Counted from the stretch's first letter, positions 1 to 8,975 are shown. The stretch is 64,000 nt of DNA from CAZRSW01 sp964602845 (GCA_964602845.1 CAZRSW010000007.1:14477-78476), one strand, 5' to 3'. The notes: generated by a model from the letters alone, not told the origin. Made by a program: numbers and translations.

Positions 1-70
1 TTTGTGTGGCAAAGGGCCCGGCCAATATCCTCGACAAGTCCAGTACCTTTATGTTGGTTAGTGCTCCCAT
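1..70 (-). CDS. CaiB/BaiF family CoA-transferase, N-terminal fragment
   Basis: Only the first 23 codons lie inside the window; the gene runs off the left edge. The peptide begins MGALTNIKVLDLSRILAGPF, which matches the typical opening of class III (CaiB/BaiF) CoA-transferases, where a VLDLSRVLAGP-like strand begins the Rossmann-type domain. An AAGGAG ribosome-binding site lies about nine bases before the ATG. Members move CoA between carboxylic acids in the cytoplasm. The substrate cannot be told from this piece. It is divergent from the epoxide hydrolase gene that begins at 152. Confidence 0.7.
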   Translation of the reverse strand, partial: MGALTNIKVLDLSRILAGPFATQ

Positions 71-151
71 GTATCTTATCTCCTTAGGTTCTTGAAAGAT
101 GGTAATCTTTTGTTAACATTGCTACAACCCAGAAGGTTATGGAGCAGTAGA

Positions 152-939
152 ATGGAACCATTTAGAATTGATATCCCCGATGCATTATTGCAAGATTTGA
201 AGCGACGTCTTGGAGACACCCGATGGCCCGGTGAAATTTCTGGAGGTGGTTGGGATTACGGATCTGAACTCGGTTATGTCAAATCACTGTGTGAATACTG
301 GAAAAATGAATTTGATTGGAGAGACCAAGAGCGCAAAATTAACTCATTCTCAAACTATACTACTGATATAGATGATTTGAATGTGCACTTTATTTATGAA
401 AAAGGTAAGGGGCCAGACCCTCTTCCCTTAGTTATAACCCACGGTTGGCCTAGTACCTTTGCGGAAATGTTAGACATCATACCGATGCTTACAGATCCGG
501 AATCCCATGGTGGCAGTGCTGCGGATAGTTTTGATGTGGTGGTACCTTCTATTCCTGGCTATGGATTTTCTCAGAAACCAGAGTTGCCAGGGATGAATGT
601 TGCAAAGGTTGCCTCAATTTGGACCAAGTTAATGACTAAAGAGCTAGGTTATGAGTCTTTTGTTGCTCAGGGGGGTGACTGGGGTGCTGCAATTAGTACA
701 GCTCTAGGGGCGCTACACGGGGATGTTGTACAGAGTATACACCTTACCATGGCGAGTGGCCTTACCGATCTTGATGCGGCACTAAGTGGGGATGAAAAAA
801 AATTTCTTGAACATCGGACTTGGTGGCAGGAAAATGAAGGAGCTTATGGCCATATGCAGCGTACGAAGCCTCAGACTTTGAGCTACGGTTTGAATGATTC
901 TCCAGCAGGGTTGGCCGCATGGATAGTGGAAAAATGGCG
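152..939 (+). CDS. epoxide hydrolase (EHN + alpha/beta hydrolase), 3' end lost in gap
   Basis: The protein starts with the N-terminal epoxide hydrolase domain (residues about 1-105, start MEPFRIDIPD) and enters an alpha/beta-hydrolase core. The oxyanion-hole motif HGWP is at 97-100 and the nucleophile is D176 in GGDWGA, as in microsomal-type epoxide hydrolases, which open epoxides to diols. I chose the ATG at 152 because it begins the domain exactly; an upstream in-frame start at 92 adds 20 unlike residues. About 262 residues are present of roughly 380 expected. The C-terminal part with the catalytic His is missing because the assembly gap begins at 940. The apparent reading frame beyond the gap is antisense to an ABC permease and does not belong to this gene. 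Confidence 0.85.
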
Positions 940-1039
940 NNNNNNNNNNNNNNNNNNNNNNNNNNNNNNNNNNNNNNNNNNNNNNNNNNNNNNNNNNNNN
1001 NNNNNNNNNNNNNNNNNNNNNNNNNNNNNNNNNNNNNNN
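940..1039. other. assembly gap of 100 N
   Basis: A run of exactly 100 N, a conventional placeholder for a scaffold gap of unknown length. Both flanking genes are cut: the epoxide hydrolase entering from the left lacks about 110-120 residues and the ABC-2 permease entering from the right lacks its C-terminal part. The true distance is therefore probably more than 500 bases, and adjacency of the two sides rests on scaffolding only. Confidence 0.97.
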
Positions 1040-1509
1040 AGGCTACAAAATGTTGCTGTTCCCAAGAGTAGTACTATGAATAGTGCAGGTAGGTTATTTC
1101 TAGGTACCCGTACATCAAATATTAATTCGCCAACGACTATGATGATGAAAACTAGTGTGGATGATATTAGGGTGTTATGAGCTATTTTACCAAGTAGGAA
1201 AGAAGATTTTGGTAGAGGTGTACCTTTGATTCTTTTTAGTATACCTCTGTCTCTCGATATGGATAGGTTCATTGCCATACTTGTGTATGCGGAATTAATT
1301 ATCGAGAATGCGGCCATTGTCGGGATGTACATGGTAGAGAGATTGATAAGCCCATTTGATGATTCCGCAGTGTTATTTCCCAAAATTATGTTCAGTATGA
1401 AAAGAAACAATAAGGGTAAAATAAAGGTGAAAAATGCGGATACTGGATTACGCCTGAAGGCTTTATGTTCGTAGATTATTTGTCTAAACCCTAGCTTAAT
1501 ACTTTTCAT
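1040..1509 (-). CDS. ABC-2 type exporter permease, 3' end lost in gap
   Basis: About 156 residues of an ABC-2 family membrane subunit (DrrB/multidrug type). A basic N-terminus leads into a first hydrophobic segment (residues about 24-43), then an extracytoplasmic stretch and further membrane segments near 60-80, 105-130 and 140-155. The ATG overlaps the stop of the ATPase gene by four bases (ATGA at 1506-1509), so the two are translationally coupled and should form one exporter. The remaining membrane segments are lost in the N gap. The substrate is unknown; drug, lipid or polyketide export are all compatible. Confidence 0.82.
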
Positions 1510-2414
1510 TGAAGGTTATCCCGAAATGTTTCTAAGAAAACGTCTTCCAATGATTGTTTTTTTATCTCCCAGTTCGATATATCGGTTTTGTTGTTGATTG
1601 CCCATTTAGTAAGTTTGTGTAGCGTGGATGTGGGGTCTCCTGTTTTGACAGTAACCTTGTTGCCAATGATACTAACCAGAGATTTCAGATCCTCGGGGAA
1701 TTCTTGATTAGGGTCAGCGAGAGTGAAGCAAATGGTAGTGTCTTCCTGTGAATTTCTCAGGTCTGATAATTTGCCTTCTGATATTATCAACCCTTCTTGC
1801 ATTAAGGCTATCCTGTCAGCCAGTGCTTCGGCCTCATCCATATAATGGGTAGTCAGCAATATTGTTTTCCCTAGTGATTTTAGATGGAGTATCAGGTCCC
1901 ATGCTGATCTTCTGGCAGAGGGATCGAATCCGGTGGTAGGTTCATCCAAAAACAGAAGATCAGGGTCACCGCACAGACAAATAGCAAAGTCCAATCTCCT
2001 CTGCTGCCCCCCGGAGAGCTGTTTGGGATAGGAATCCCGTTGTTCGAAGAGGTTTGTAATAAGAAGGATCTCCTCTACAGGTTTCGGATTTTCATAAAAG
2101 CCTGTGTATTGCTCGAGTATTTCCCCAACTTTTAAGTAAGGTTCAACCCCATTATCCTGGAGTACGATGCCAAGTCTATCTCGGGAAGATGGATTATTAT
2201 GCTCTGGGTCGTGCCCCAGCACGGTTACGTCACCGGAAGTTCGGTTGCGATGCCCCTCTAGGATTTCTATAATCGTGGTTTTGCCAGCTCCATTTGGTCC
2301 TAGAAGGGCAAATATTTCCCCCCGTCTAATTTGGAGGTCTATTCCCTTCACGGCCAATTGGGTATCGTAGGATTTTGTGAGGTCCTTAACTTTTATTGCA
2401 AAGTCTTCATTCAT
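1506..2414 (-). CDS. ABC exporter ATP-binding protein (DrrA/CcmA type)
   Basis: A 302-residue ABC ATPase. Walker A is GPNGAGKTT at 39-47, the signature is LSGGQQRR at 133-140, and Walker B with catalytic Glu is LLFLDEP at 153-159, followed by the D-loop TTGFDPSARR. The final 80 residues form the extra C-terminal domain common in DrrA-type exporters. It energises the permease encoded immediately downstream. The HxlR regulator at 2585-3004 lies upstream on the same strand and could control the pair, but this is only proximity. Family assignment is secure; the cargo is not known. Confidence 0.92.
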   Translation of the reverse strand: MNEDFAIKVKDLTKSYDTQLAVKGIDLQIRRGEIFALLGPNGAGKTTIIEILEGHRNRTSGDVTVLGHDPEHNNPSSRDRLGIVLQDNGVEPYLKVGEILEQYTGFYENPKPVEEILLITNLFEQRDSYPKQLSGGQQRRLDFAICLCGDPDLLFLDEPTTGFDPSARRSAWDLILHLKSLGKTILLTTHYMDEAEALADRIALMQEGLIISEGKLSDLRNSQEDTTICFTLADPNQEFPEDLKSLVSIIGNKVTVKTGDPTSTLHKLTKWAINNKTDISNWEIKKQSLEDVFLETFRDNLQ

Positions 2415-2584
2415 ATAATTCTGTGCAGCCCAAAGTTTCAGAATGTGCGAGTCCTATTAAACCATGGCCTAAGAAATATCGATCATAAATCTTTTTCACC
2501 ATAGATTGTTATGGTTCCAAATTTACCCATAGTTTGGCATCCCACATTAGCCTTGTGAGGAATGAATACTACACTATTTGATAA

Positions 2585-3004
2585 TTAAGAGAGTTTGACC
2601 TGAGATCTTTTGACTCTCCCGGAACATTTGTCACAGTAATAGATGACATCCACTCTCTCTCCACATCTGCTGTGGAGGAGACTTATATCATCGGCAAGAT
2701 ATTTTGATCCCCATACAGCCAGAGCGCCTGCAACAATACCCAGTTCGTGCCCTTTGGAAGTCAGTATATATTCTGCTCTGGGGGGATGCGAACTGTAGAA
2801 CCGTCGTTCTACAACGCCGTTTTCCTCCAAGGATTTTAGGCGAGTTGATAATAAATTGGGAGAAATACCTACCAGCGATCCATTTATATCAGCAAAGCGG
2901 TGGCTCCCTTTTAGGATCTCTAGCAAGATTAAAAGTGTCCACCGTTCGCCAACGAGTTCTAATGTTCGTGCAACAGGACCATTCATTGGATAGGTTCTTG
3001 ACAT
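2585..3004 (-). CDS. HxlR-family winged-helix transcriptional regulator
   Basis: A 139-residue protein with the HxlR winged helix at about 10-100: the opening VARTLELVGERWTLLILLEI, the recognition region ISPNLLSTRLKSLEENGVVE and the wing region ending RAEYILTSKG are typical of the family. The tail carries a CDKC pair (with an earlier Cys in SRCGERV), suggesting a small metal or redox site not found in all members. An AAGGA site precedes the ATG. It is divergent from the ABC importer starting at 3126 and upstream of the exporter genes, so either could be its target. HxlR proteins usually act as dimers on inverted repeats near their own promoter. Confidence 0.88.
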   Translation of the reverse strand: MSRTYPMNGPVARTLELVGERWTLLILLEILKGSHRFADINGSLVGISPNLLSTRLKSLEENGVVERRFYSSHPPRAEYILTSKGHELGIVAGALAVWGSKYLADDISLLHSRCGERVDVIYYCDKCSGRVKRSQVKLS

Positions 3005-3083
3005 TTCATCATCCTTATTAACTAGCTTGATTTAAGTAGTAGATTAGTTACTTCTTATATTATACTTGCTATTGATTTTTGTA

Positions 3084-3113
3084 TTGACTTAAAACTTAGA
3101 GAGGCTGTATAGG
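3084..3113 (+). promoter_or_regulatory. possible sigma-70 promoter for the ABC importer
   Basis: TTGACT (3084-3089) and TATAGG (3108-3113) with an 18-base spacer, inside the divergent region between the HxlR gene and the importer ATPase. The -10 element ends only 12 bases before the ATG at 3126, so the transcript would be almost leaderless, which weakens the call. AT-rich sequence with partial repeats around 3015-3070 could hold the regulator site, but I cannot define an operator. Confidence 0.3.
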
Positions 3114-3125
3114 GTTGATGTCGTG

Positions 3126-3917
3126 ATGAAAACAGATTGTTCAATATATATGGAGGATATTTCGCTCTCGTATAGCACGACTTCGGGATTCCTACATGTT
3201 ATTGACCGAGTTGATCTGAGTATTCAAAATAAAGAGTTGGTATGTTTGGTTGGCAGGAGTGGATGTGGTAAGACATCGCTGTTGACAATGCTGTCTGGAT
3301 TGCTTGAACCAACTAGAGGTATTGTAAAAATTATGGGCAATCATCCATCTTGTGCGAGAAATGAGATGAAGATTGGATATGTTACTCAAGAGGATTCCTT
3401 ACTACCGTGGAGAACAGTGAGACAAAACGTTGAGTTGCCACTTACAGTCGGTATGTCGAAAAGGGTTTATGCAGGGAATATATCCTTGAAGGATTGTTTG
3501 GTTGAAGAGATGATCTCATCCGTCAGGTTAGAAGGATTTGAAGAATATTACCCCTATCAGCTATCCGGTGGTATGAAACAGCGTCTTGCTCTAGCAAGAT
3601 CATTAGTTTACAAACCGGAAATATTATTCTTGGACGAATCTTTCGCAAACCTTGACGAAGTTAGTAGACGAACTATGCAGTCTTTAATACTTGATCTACG
3701 AGACAGACTCGGTATCACTATTCTCATGGTGACTCACGACATATCCGAGGCAATGACTTTAGCCGATAGAGTTGTTATTTTCTCCGGGATGCCATCTTCG
3801 GTTGTGGGGGAACTGGACCTAACAAAGGTCGATATGGATTCACGTAAAATCAGAAATTTACAAGAAGAAGATGAGATATTTGACCAGATACTTTCGTTGA
3901 TGGAATCAAGGTCCTGA
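3126..3917 (+). CDS. ABC importer ATP-binding protein (SsuB/TauB/ThiZ type)
   Basis: A 263-residue ATPase of the nitrate/sulfonate/taurine importer family. Walker A is GRSGCGKT at 43-50, the Q-loop is in YVTQED with Q88, the signature is LSGGM at 146-150 and Walker B is ILFLDE at 166-171. The sequence LLPWRTVRQNVELPL after the Q-loop is a hallmark of this subfamily. The preceding GTG (3123) is also in frame. The stop codon shares one base with the start of the permease gene, so translation is coupled. It powers uptake with the permease and lipoprotein that follow. Confidence 0.92.
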   Translation: MKTDCSIYMEDISLSYSTTSGFLHVIDRVDLSIQNKELVCLVGRSGCGKTSLLTMLSGLLEPTRGIVKIMGNHPSCARNEMKIGYVTQEDSLLPWRTVRQNVELPLTVGMSKRVYAGNISLKDCLVEEMISSVRLEGFEEYYPYQLSGGMKQRLALARSLVYKPEILFLDESFANLDEVSRRTMQSLILDLRDRLGITILMVTHDISEAMTLADRVVIFSGMPSSVVGELDLTKVDMDSRKIRNLQEEDEIFDQILSLMESRS

Positions 3918-4687
3918 TGAAGGTCGTAGGGAGCTACAAAGTATTCATCCCGCCATTAATCCTGATTGGCTTGTTGCTATTAGGGTGGGAGTCTGCGGTA
4001 AGAATTTGGGAAATACCCTCCTATATTATGCCTACACCCAGTGGAGTGGTCGCGATATGTATAAGTGAATCAGCATTGTTATTTTCGCAGAACTTATACA
4101 CTCTCACTGAGGCTTTATTAGGCCTGATATTGGGTTCCTCTGTGGCTTTTGGAGTTGGGGTGATTGCATCAAGATATATGTTTGTAGAAAGAGCTGTGAT
4201 GCCCGTAGCGATACTGGTTAAAGTCACTCCGATCCTGGCGATTGCGCCCTTGTTCGCCATATGGTTTGGATTCGGGCTTTTGCCTAAAGTATTCATAGTA
4301 TCGGTTGTAACTTTTTTCCCGGTACTGATCAATACGATTTTAGGACTCCGCTCAGTGGATGCTCCTTCGATGTTAGTTTTTCGCACCATGGGAGTGTCAG
4401 AGTTTGAAATTCTGATACATTTGAGAATTCCATATAGTCTACCGTATCTTTTTTCTGCTCTAAAAATTTCACTTCCTCTATCGATTATCGGTGCAGTGGT
4501 GGGAGAGTGGTTTAGTTCGGATAAGGGTCTTGGTAGTTTGATAATGGTTGCTCATGGGAATTTGGATACACATATGCTTTTCGGTGCGATATTTTATCTT
4601 GCATTCACTGGGATATTGCTCATGGCAGGGCTGTCATTATTGGAGAAGAAATTCATGTTCTGGCATTCCTCGACCAAAACATATTGA
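3917..4687 (+). CDS. ABC importer permease (SsuC/TauC/ThiX type)
   Basis: A 256-residue BPD_transp_1 permease with about six membrane helices, beginning with a hydrophobic segment at 10-28. The EAA-like coupling motif is seen in the stretch MGVSEFEILIHLRIPYSLPY, followed by the typical IGAVVGEWFSSDKGLGSLI. Length fits the family. It sits between its ATPase (one-base overlap) and the binding lipoprotein (18-base gap), a standard three-gene importer order. Confidence 0.9.
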   Translation: MKVVGSYKVFIPPLILIGLLLLGWESAVRIWEIPSYIMPTPSGVVAICISESALLFSQNLYTLTEALLGLILGSSVAFGVGVIASRYMFVERAVMPVAILVKVTPILAIAPLFAIWFGFGLLPKVFIVSVVTFFPVLINTILGLRSVDAPSMLVFRTMGVSEFEILIHLRIPYSLPYLFSALKISLPLSIIGAVVGEWFSSDKGLGSLIMVAHGNLDTHMLFGAIFYLAFTGILLMAGLSLLEKKFMFWHSSTKTY

Positions 4688-4705
4688 TTTAAGGGAGTAG
4701 AAATT

Positions 4706-5710
4706 TTGAAAATTCACTTGTTGTTCGTCATAATTATTGTGCTTTTTGCTGCTGTTAGTTGTGTTGGTGGCAAAAGTCCTGAGTCGCTTACCTTTATGGC
4801 GGGTTATAAACCACAAGCCAATTTTCCGTTTGTTGCTGTCTATGTTGCTAAAGAATTGGGTTACTTTAGGGATCAAGATATAGAAGTGGAAATCCTTCAC
4901 TCAGGTGGCGGTGGGGAGAATATCAGTTTATTGCTTGCCGGAAAGGTTGACTTCACAACCGCTGATGTAAATTCAATATTTAAACTTAGATCTCATCAAG
5001 AAGTCCCTATAGTGGCTTTGGCTCTCTTTGGGCAAAGAGGTCAGCAAGCTTTTATGTCACTTACAAACTCTGGCATCGTGACTCCGTCTGATTGGGAGGG
5101 TAAGCGATTCGGATACAAGATTAGCGTGCCCCCTGATTATCTTGCCATCTTGGAATCTAATAATGTTCAGCGTGGTGATATTGATGAAGTCCAGGTGGGA
5201 TTTGATCCTAGGATATTAATAGAAGGTAAGGTAGATGTCTTGGCGGTATTCAAATCTAACGAGCCCAACATAGTGAACAACATGGGATTCAATGTTAACT
5301 TGATTGAGGCTGCTGATTATGACTTAGCAACTCTAGGTTTAACGTATGTCTCCACTGAATCCACGGTCAAAAATAATTTTGATAATGCCGAGCGATTTTT
5401 AAAAGCCACGTTGAAAGCTAGTCAATTCGCTATAGATAATCCGGAGGAGGCTCTGGATATCGTAATGAAATATGCTGACAAAGAAGATAGAGACCATATG
5501 AGGTTTATGCTACTTACGGAGATTAGGGATGCTTCGTCAGCAATCACTGAGGAAAAAGGTTTTGGGTGGATGGATCCGGATCAATGGCAGTTGGTTCACG
5601 ATGGATTGATACGATTTGGTGCGATAGAATCAAGGGTGGCGGTTTCAGAAGTTATGACAAATCAGTTTCTTGAATCGATTTACAATAGGGGCATTCTTGA
5701 GTGGCCGTGA
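4706..5710 (+). CDS. ABC importer substrate-binding lipoprotein (NMT1/THI5-like)
   Basis: A 334-residue extracytoplasmic binding protein. A signal segment of about 18 residues ends in the lipobox AAVSC, so Cys19 should be lipidated. The mature start (TFMAGYKPQANFPFVAVYVA, then GYFRDQDIEVEILHSGGG) is typical of NMT1/THI5-like proteins, which bind pyrimidine thiamin precursors, sulfonates, nitrate or nitriles. The start is TTG, placed by an AAGGGAG site eight bases upstream. No THI-box riboswitch is visible ahead of the operon, so the ligand stays open; the fold and phrasing lean toward the ThiY/pyrimidine precursor branch. Confidence 0.88.
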   Translation: MKIHLLFVIIIVLFAAVSCVGGKSPESLTFMAGYKPQANFPFVAVYVAKELGYFRDQDIEVEILHSGGGGENISLLLAGKVDFTTADVNSIFKLRSHQEVPIVALALFGQRGQQAFMSLTNSGIVTPSDWEGKRFGYKISVPPDYLAILESNNVQRGDIDEVQVGFDPRILIEGKVDVLAVFKSNEPNIVNNMGFNVNLIEAADYDLATLGLTYVSTESTVKNNFDNAERFLKATLKASQFAIDNPEEALDIVMKYADKEDRDHMRFMLLTEIRDASSAITEEKGFGWMDPDQWQLVHDGLIRFGAIESRVAVSEVMTNQFLESIYNRGILEWP

Positions 5711-5779
5711 TAGAACGGACGAGTAGTTATACATCTCGTAACTTACGATATTGATGAACTTATTATCAGAGGAGGGTCT

Positions 5780-6547
5780 ATGTATCCTAGCAACATAAGG
5801 GAAAAAATTAGAAATCGGGAGCTATTATTGAGTTCTTCAGTTTTCAGTAGGGAATTCCACGTGGCCGCTACCATTTATCAGACAGGACCTGATTGGGTAT
5901 GGATCGACCAGGAACATTCTCCCTGGGGTACTGAGTCGATAGGGCCTTTGTGCATCATGGCTCGACAACATGGCGTTGCTGGTGTCATTCGTGTGCCATG
6001 GAACAATCCTGGTGACATTAAGAAGGCTTATGATGCGGGAGCAGTAGGGGTTATGGTACCGCAGGTCGATAATCCGGGAGAAGCACTGGAAGCAATACAA
6101 TATTCCAAGTATCCACCAATTGGCGAGAGAGGGATTGCACCGTGGTTTGCTGCCCCCATGGGTGTAGATGCTGGAGACGTCATCAAACATGCTAATGACG
6201 AAACCTTCCTGATACTGCAGATGGAGAGCGTGGAGGCATACGAGAGATTGGATGAGATATTGGCCCTGGATCATTTTGAGGTATTACTTGTCGGTCCAGC
6301 AGATCTATCCGCTTCACTTGGGGTTCCCGGTCAACCTAGCCACGCCAAAGTGGAACGTATTATGAGGGACGTTAGTGAACGCATCAAGGGTACTGGTAAA
6401 TCATTGGCTACTACTTTCGCTACGCCAGAGGAAGCTAGGCGCTGGATTGCTGAAGGATATAGGATGATGAATGTGGGAAGCGTATTAACGATCGGATCTA
6501 TAGCCATGAAGAGGATTTATGAGGAGTTGAGGGACGAGTTCTCCTAA
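5780..6547 (+). CDS. HpcH/HpaI family aldolase
   Basis: A 255-residue class II pyruvate-type aldolase of the HpcH/HpaI family, a TIM barrel using a divalent metal. Family landmarks are WVWIDQEHSPWG near 40-50 (metal or substrate shell), the arginine-containing GVIRVPWNNPGDIKKAYDAG, the metal-ligand stretch FLILQMESVEAYERLDEI, and LLVGPADLSASLGVPG. A GAGGAGGG ribosome-binding site precedes the ATG. These enzymes cleave 4-hydroxy-2-oxo acids to pyruvate plus an aldehyde, in aromatic or sugar-acid breakdown. It follows the importer by 69 bases and is convergent with the malate synthase homologue. Confidence 0.9.
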   Translation: MYPSNIREKIRNRELLLSSSVFSREFHVAATIYQTGPDWVWIDQEHSPWGTESIGPLCIMARQHGVAGVIRVPWNNPGDIKKAYDAGAVGVMVPQVDNPGEALEAIQYSKYPPIGERGIAPWFAAPMGVDAGDVIKHANDETFLILQMESVEAYERLDEILALDHFEVLLVGPADLSASLGVPGQPSHAKVERIMRDVSERIKGTGKSLATTFATPEEARRWIAEGYRMMNVGSVLTIGSIAMKRIYEELRDEFS

Positions 6548-6600
6548 CTCGTTTTCATTTTAACTTCAACCAAAATGCTGGTGTGAGAAATGAAGATCGG

Positions 6601-8304
6601 CTAGAAAGCGGGGTTATCCTGGCCGATGGACTGCAATTCCTCTCTTGAATATGAAGCTAGGCTCCTGAAGTCGTACCTCGTGTAGTTCTTGATCCATTGG
6701 AAAGCAATCTTCAGGGATATATCATATCGTTCTCGATCTAATTTTGCTCGCGACTGGTCATGGTTTTCATGGAGCATTTCTTGATAACGTAATATGCTCG
6801 CTAGTTCTTTTTCTCCCAGTAGCTTGATCAAAGAAAACGTGTGGGTTTTACCAGTCTCCTCGCAGACGGCGGCATGTATTATCCGTTGAGCTATTTGGCC
6901 CACTGATATACGCGCAGTGGCTAGGTCTTCCATGAGTGCTGGTCTTTTGCCTTTTTCCCCCTGCATGTTGTCTATGGATTTTGCACCTCTTCCATTCATC
7001 CAGCCCTCTATGTACTCTATCAAAGTACGGATATTTCTCCTTGTTCCCTCCAAAGAAACAATCCCCATCGGAACGTCGATTCTAATTGGATCAAGATGAT
7101 TTGTGAAACCTTCACGAGACGCAGCTTGGGCAATGTCTTTCTTTTGGAATGGGGCTGATGCTGTCTCCATATGATATATATGAGCAGCCCAGCCTCTTAT
7201 GAATCCCTGTTCAGCCTCCCATTCTTTATCTTCCCTTATGGATGTCGCTGCGATCTTGTTTATTTCCTCATCTGGGCTAGGCAAGGCGGTAGCCATCCCT
7301 CCGATAGCAACTGCATGACGTTGTTGACAAATTGCAATGAGCCGTCTAAATATGACTGAGAGAAATTCCGTTGTTTTTATGTCCACTTCAAATCTGTCAG
7401 GCCAAACCATATTTGGGTCCGGCATAATATACTCAATGATACTTGCCTTGAGATCCCACCGTGCCGCATTAAGGCCGGCGGCGTATTCCCCTAATGAATA
7501 AAGCATCTCATCCATTTGAAACACTGCGGGCAAGGATTCGATCAGGATTATTGCTTTGATAATGCCATGATCAGGTATATGGAGGTGTTGGCGGGTAGCA
7601 TCAAAAAAATCTCTATAAAATTTTGCCTCACTTGCGCTTTCCAATTTGGGCAGATAGAAATAAACGCCCTGATCCTTCCGGATTTGAGCTTGGCCTGCAT
7701 AGTACAAGGTTAATGCCGTTCCTAGTATTGCTGCACATACCGGACTCTTGTCTATAAGAACTTCCGGTTCATCAAGATGGAGCCCTCTCTCGCGATGCAT
7801 GAAAAAAGGCAACTTGCCATCCACCACAGTGTAATCTCTATCTCTCAGCTCGTCTCGATAGGTGAGATTCCCCTCCACGGCGTTCAAGCGGTTTAAGGTA
7901 GAGTCTAAGGTAGATTGAAGTGAATGTCCTCCTGAATCTTCATCATCATCGAGATATCCAACAGCCCGGATCCCATTTTGACTTGGGTTGATCGCATTGA
8001 TAAACATACGGGTAATTGAGGCGGGTCCAGAAATTTCAATGCCCGGGCGTCTCAGTTCTTCCGGTAAAGGTCCGATGGTCCAGTCATTGATGTTCTTATC
8101 CGCGGGGGAGGTCCGCAATACATGAATCCCCTCTTTGTGAGCTCTTACGAGTGTCGCTTGTCTGGCTAGTCTTAAAGCTTCTATTTGACCGCTGAATGTA
8201 TCGTGCATATGTAATAAATATTCGATGAAGTCGTCTGAAAACAAGAGGGATGTCTCTTCTGTTAGTGGGAAGGTGATTCTATTAGGCATATCGTCTTTAC
8301 TCAT
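6601..8304 (-). CDS. malate synthase A family protein (divergent)
   Basis: A 567-residue protein of the malate synthase superfamily, which condenses acetyl-CoA with glyoxylate. Recognisable blocks in order are RERGLHLDEPEVLID (catalytic Arg region), GVYFYLPKLES, ILIESLPAVFQMDEMLYSL (first Mg ligand Glu), AAGLNAARWD (second Mg ligand Asp), AIGGMATALPSPDEE and MEDLATARISVGQI, where the Asp matches the catalytic base. It differs from typical AceB: GLNCGRWDYIFS has become GLNAARWDLKAS and the WVAHPGL block reads WAAHIYHM, so a related substrate is possible. The start overlaps the end of msrA by four bases, so the two are co-translated. Confidence 0.82.
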   Translation of the reverse strand: MSKDDMPNRITFPLTEETSLLFSDDFIEYLLHMHDTFSGQIEALRLARQATLVRAHKEGIHVLRTSPADKNINDWTIGPLPEELRRPGIEISGPASITRMFINAINPSQNGIRAVGYLDDDEDSGGHSLQSTLDSTLNRLNAVEGNLTYRDELRDRDYTVVDGKLPFFMHRERGLHLDEPEVLIDKSPVCAAILGTALTLYYAGQAQIRKDQGVYFYLPKLESASEAKFYRDFFDATRQHLHIPDHGIIKAIILIESLPAVFQMDEMLYSLGEYAAGLNAARWDLKASIIEYIMPDPNMVWPDRFEVDIKTTEFLSVIFRRLIAICQQRHAVAIGGMATALPSPDEEINKIAATSIREDKEWEAEQGFIRGWAAHIYHMETASAPFQKKDIAQAASREGFTNHLDPIRIDVPMGIVSLEGTRRNIRTLIEYIEGWMNGRGAKSIDNMQGEKGKRPALMEDLATARISVGQIAQRIIHAAVCEETGKTHTFSLIKLLGEKELASILRYQEMLHENHDQSRAKLDRERYDISLKIAFQWIKNYTRYDFRSLASYSREELQSIGQDNPAF

Positions 8305-8879
8305 ACACTAGATTTGAGCAGATGAGAATGTTTTTCTCTGAGCTTTATTACTTTAGGTGCAATGATGAACTGGCAATAAGGTTGGTAAGCATAGTTTTGG
8401 AAATATGATTGGTGGTACGATTCAGCCTCATAAAATATTGAAGCGGGAGTAACCTCGGTAACTATTTTGCTGGGCCATATCTTTGCGTCATCCAGCTCTC
8501 TGATCAACTCTCCCGCTACGACTTCTTGGTCTTTGTCATGATGATATATAGCTGATCTATACTGCGTTCCTATGTCTGGTCCTTGCTTATTTAGTGTCGT
8601 AGGGTCGTGATATGAAAAGAAAATTTCCAGTATGGTTCTGTAGCTTATCACTGATGGATCAAAATGAATTTCTGCTGCCTCCGCATGTCCTGTATCTCCG
8701 AAGCAAACTTCCTCGTAAGAGGGGTTATCAGTGTGTCCACCTGTATATCCGGACACCACCTTGGACACACCTTCAATTAGCTCGTAAACGGCTTCAATAC
8801 ACCAGAAACAACCAGCGGCTAACGTAGCTATAGAGACATCTTCATCCATTTCATTGATCCAGATTTTTTGGTTGACCAT
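8301..8879 (-). CDS. msrA: peptide methionine-S-sulfoxide reductase
   Basis: A 192-residue MsrA. The active-site motif is GCFWC near residue 23-27, followed by GVSKVVSGYTGGHTDNPSYE, the GHAEAAEIHFDP block, and the substrate pocket segments FFSYHDPTTLNKQGPDIGTQ and YRSAIYHHD. It repairs oxidised methionine in the cytoplasm using a Cys nucleophile. The last codons overlap the next gene (malate synthase homologue), giving a two-gene operon. No strong ribosome-binding site is visible at the chosen ATG, so a slightly later start at an internal Met is possible. Confidence 0.94.
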   Translation of the reverse strand: MVNQKIWINEMDEDVSIATLAAGCFWCIEAVYELIEGVSKVVSGYTGGHTDNPSYEEVCFGDTGHAEAAEIHFDPSVISYRTILEIFFSYHDPTTLNKQGPDIGTQYRSAIYHHDKDQEVVAGELIRELDDAKIWPSKIVTEVTPASIFYEAESYHQSYFQNYAYQPYCQFIIAPKVIKLREKHSHLLKSSV

Positions 8880-8975
8880 TAATTGAGACTATGATTATAC
8901 ACACTCCTTTTGTTAGATGTGGATATCAGCCTTTGTCGTGTAATATGATGGGATGCCAACTTGTAATCTCTTTGA

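Noticed and set aside
883..1180. Open frames crossing the N block on both strands
   Set aside because: They are joined only by unknown bases; the plus-strand part after the gap is antisense to the ABC permease and the minus-strand part before the gap is antisense to the epoxide hydrolase.
3005..3125. THI-box riboswitch before the NMT1/THI5-type importer
   Set aside because: The space is short and lacks the CTGAGA and ACCTGA-type TPP core.
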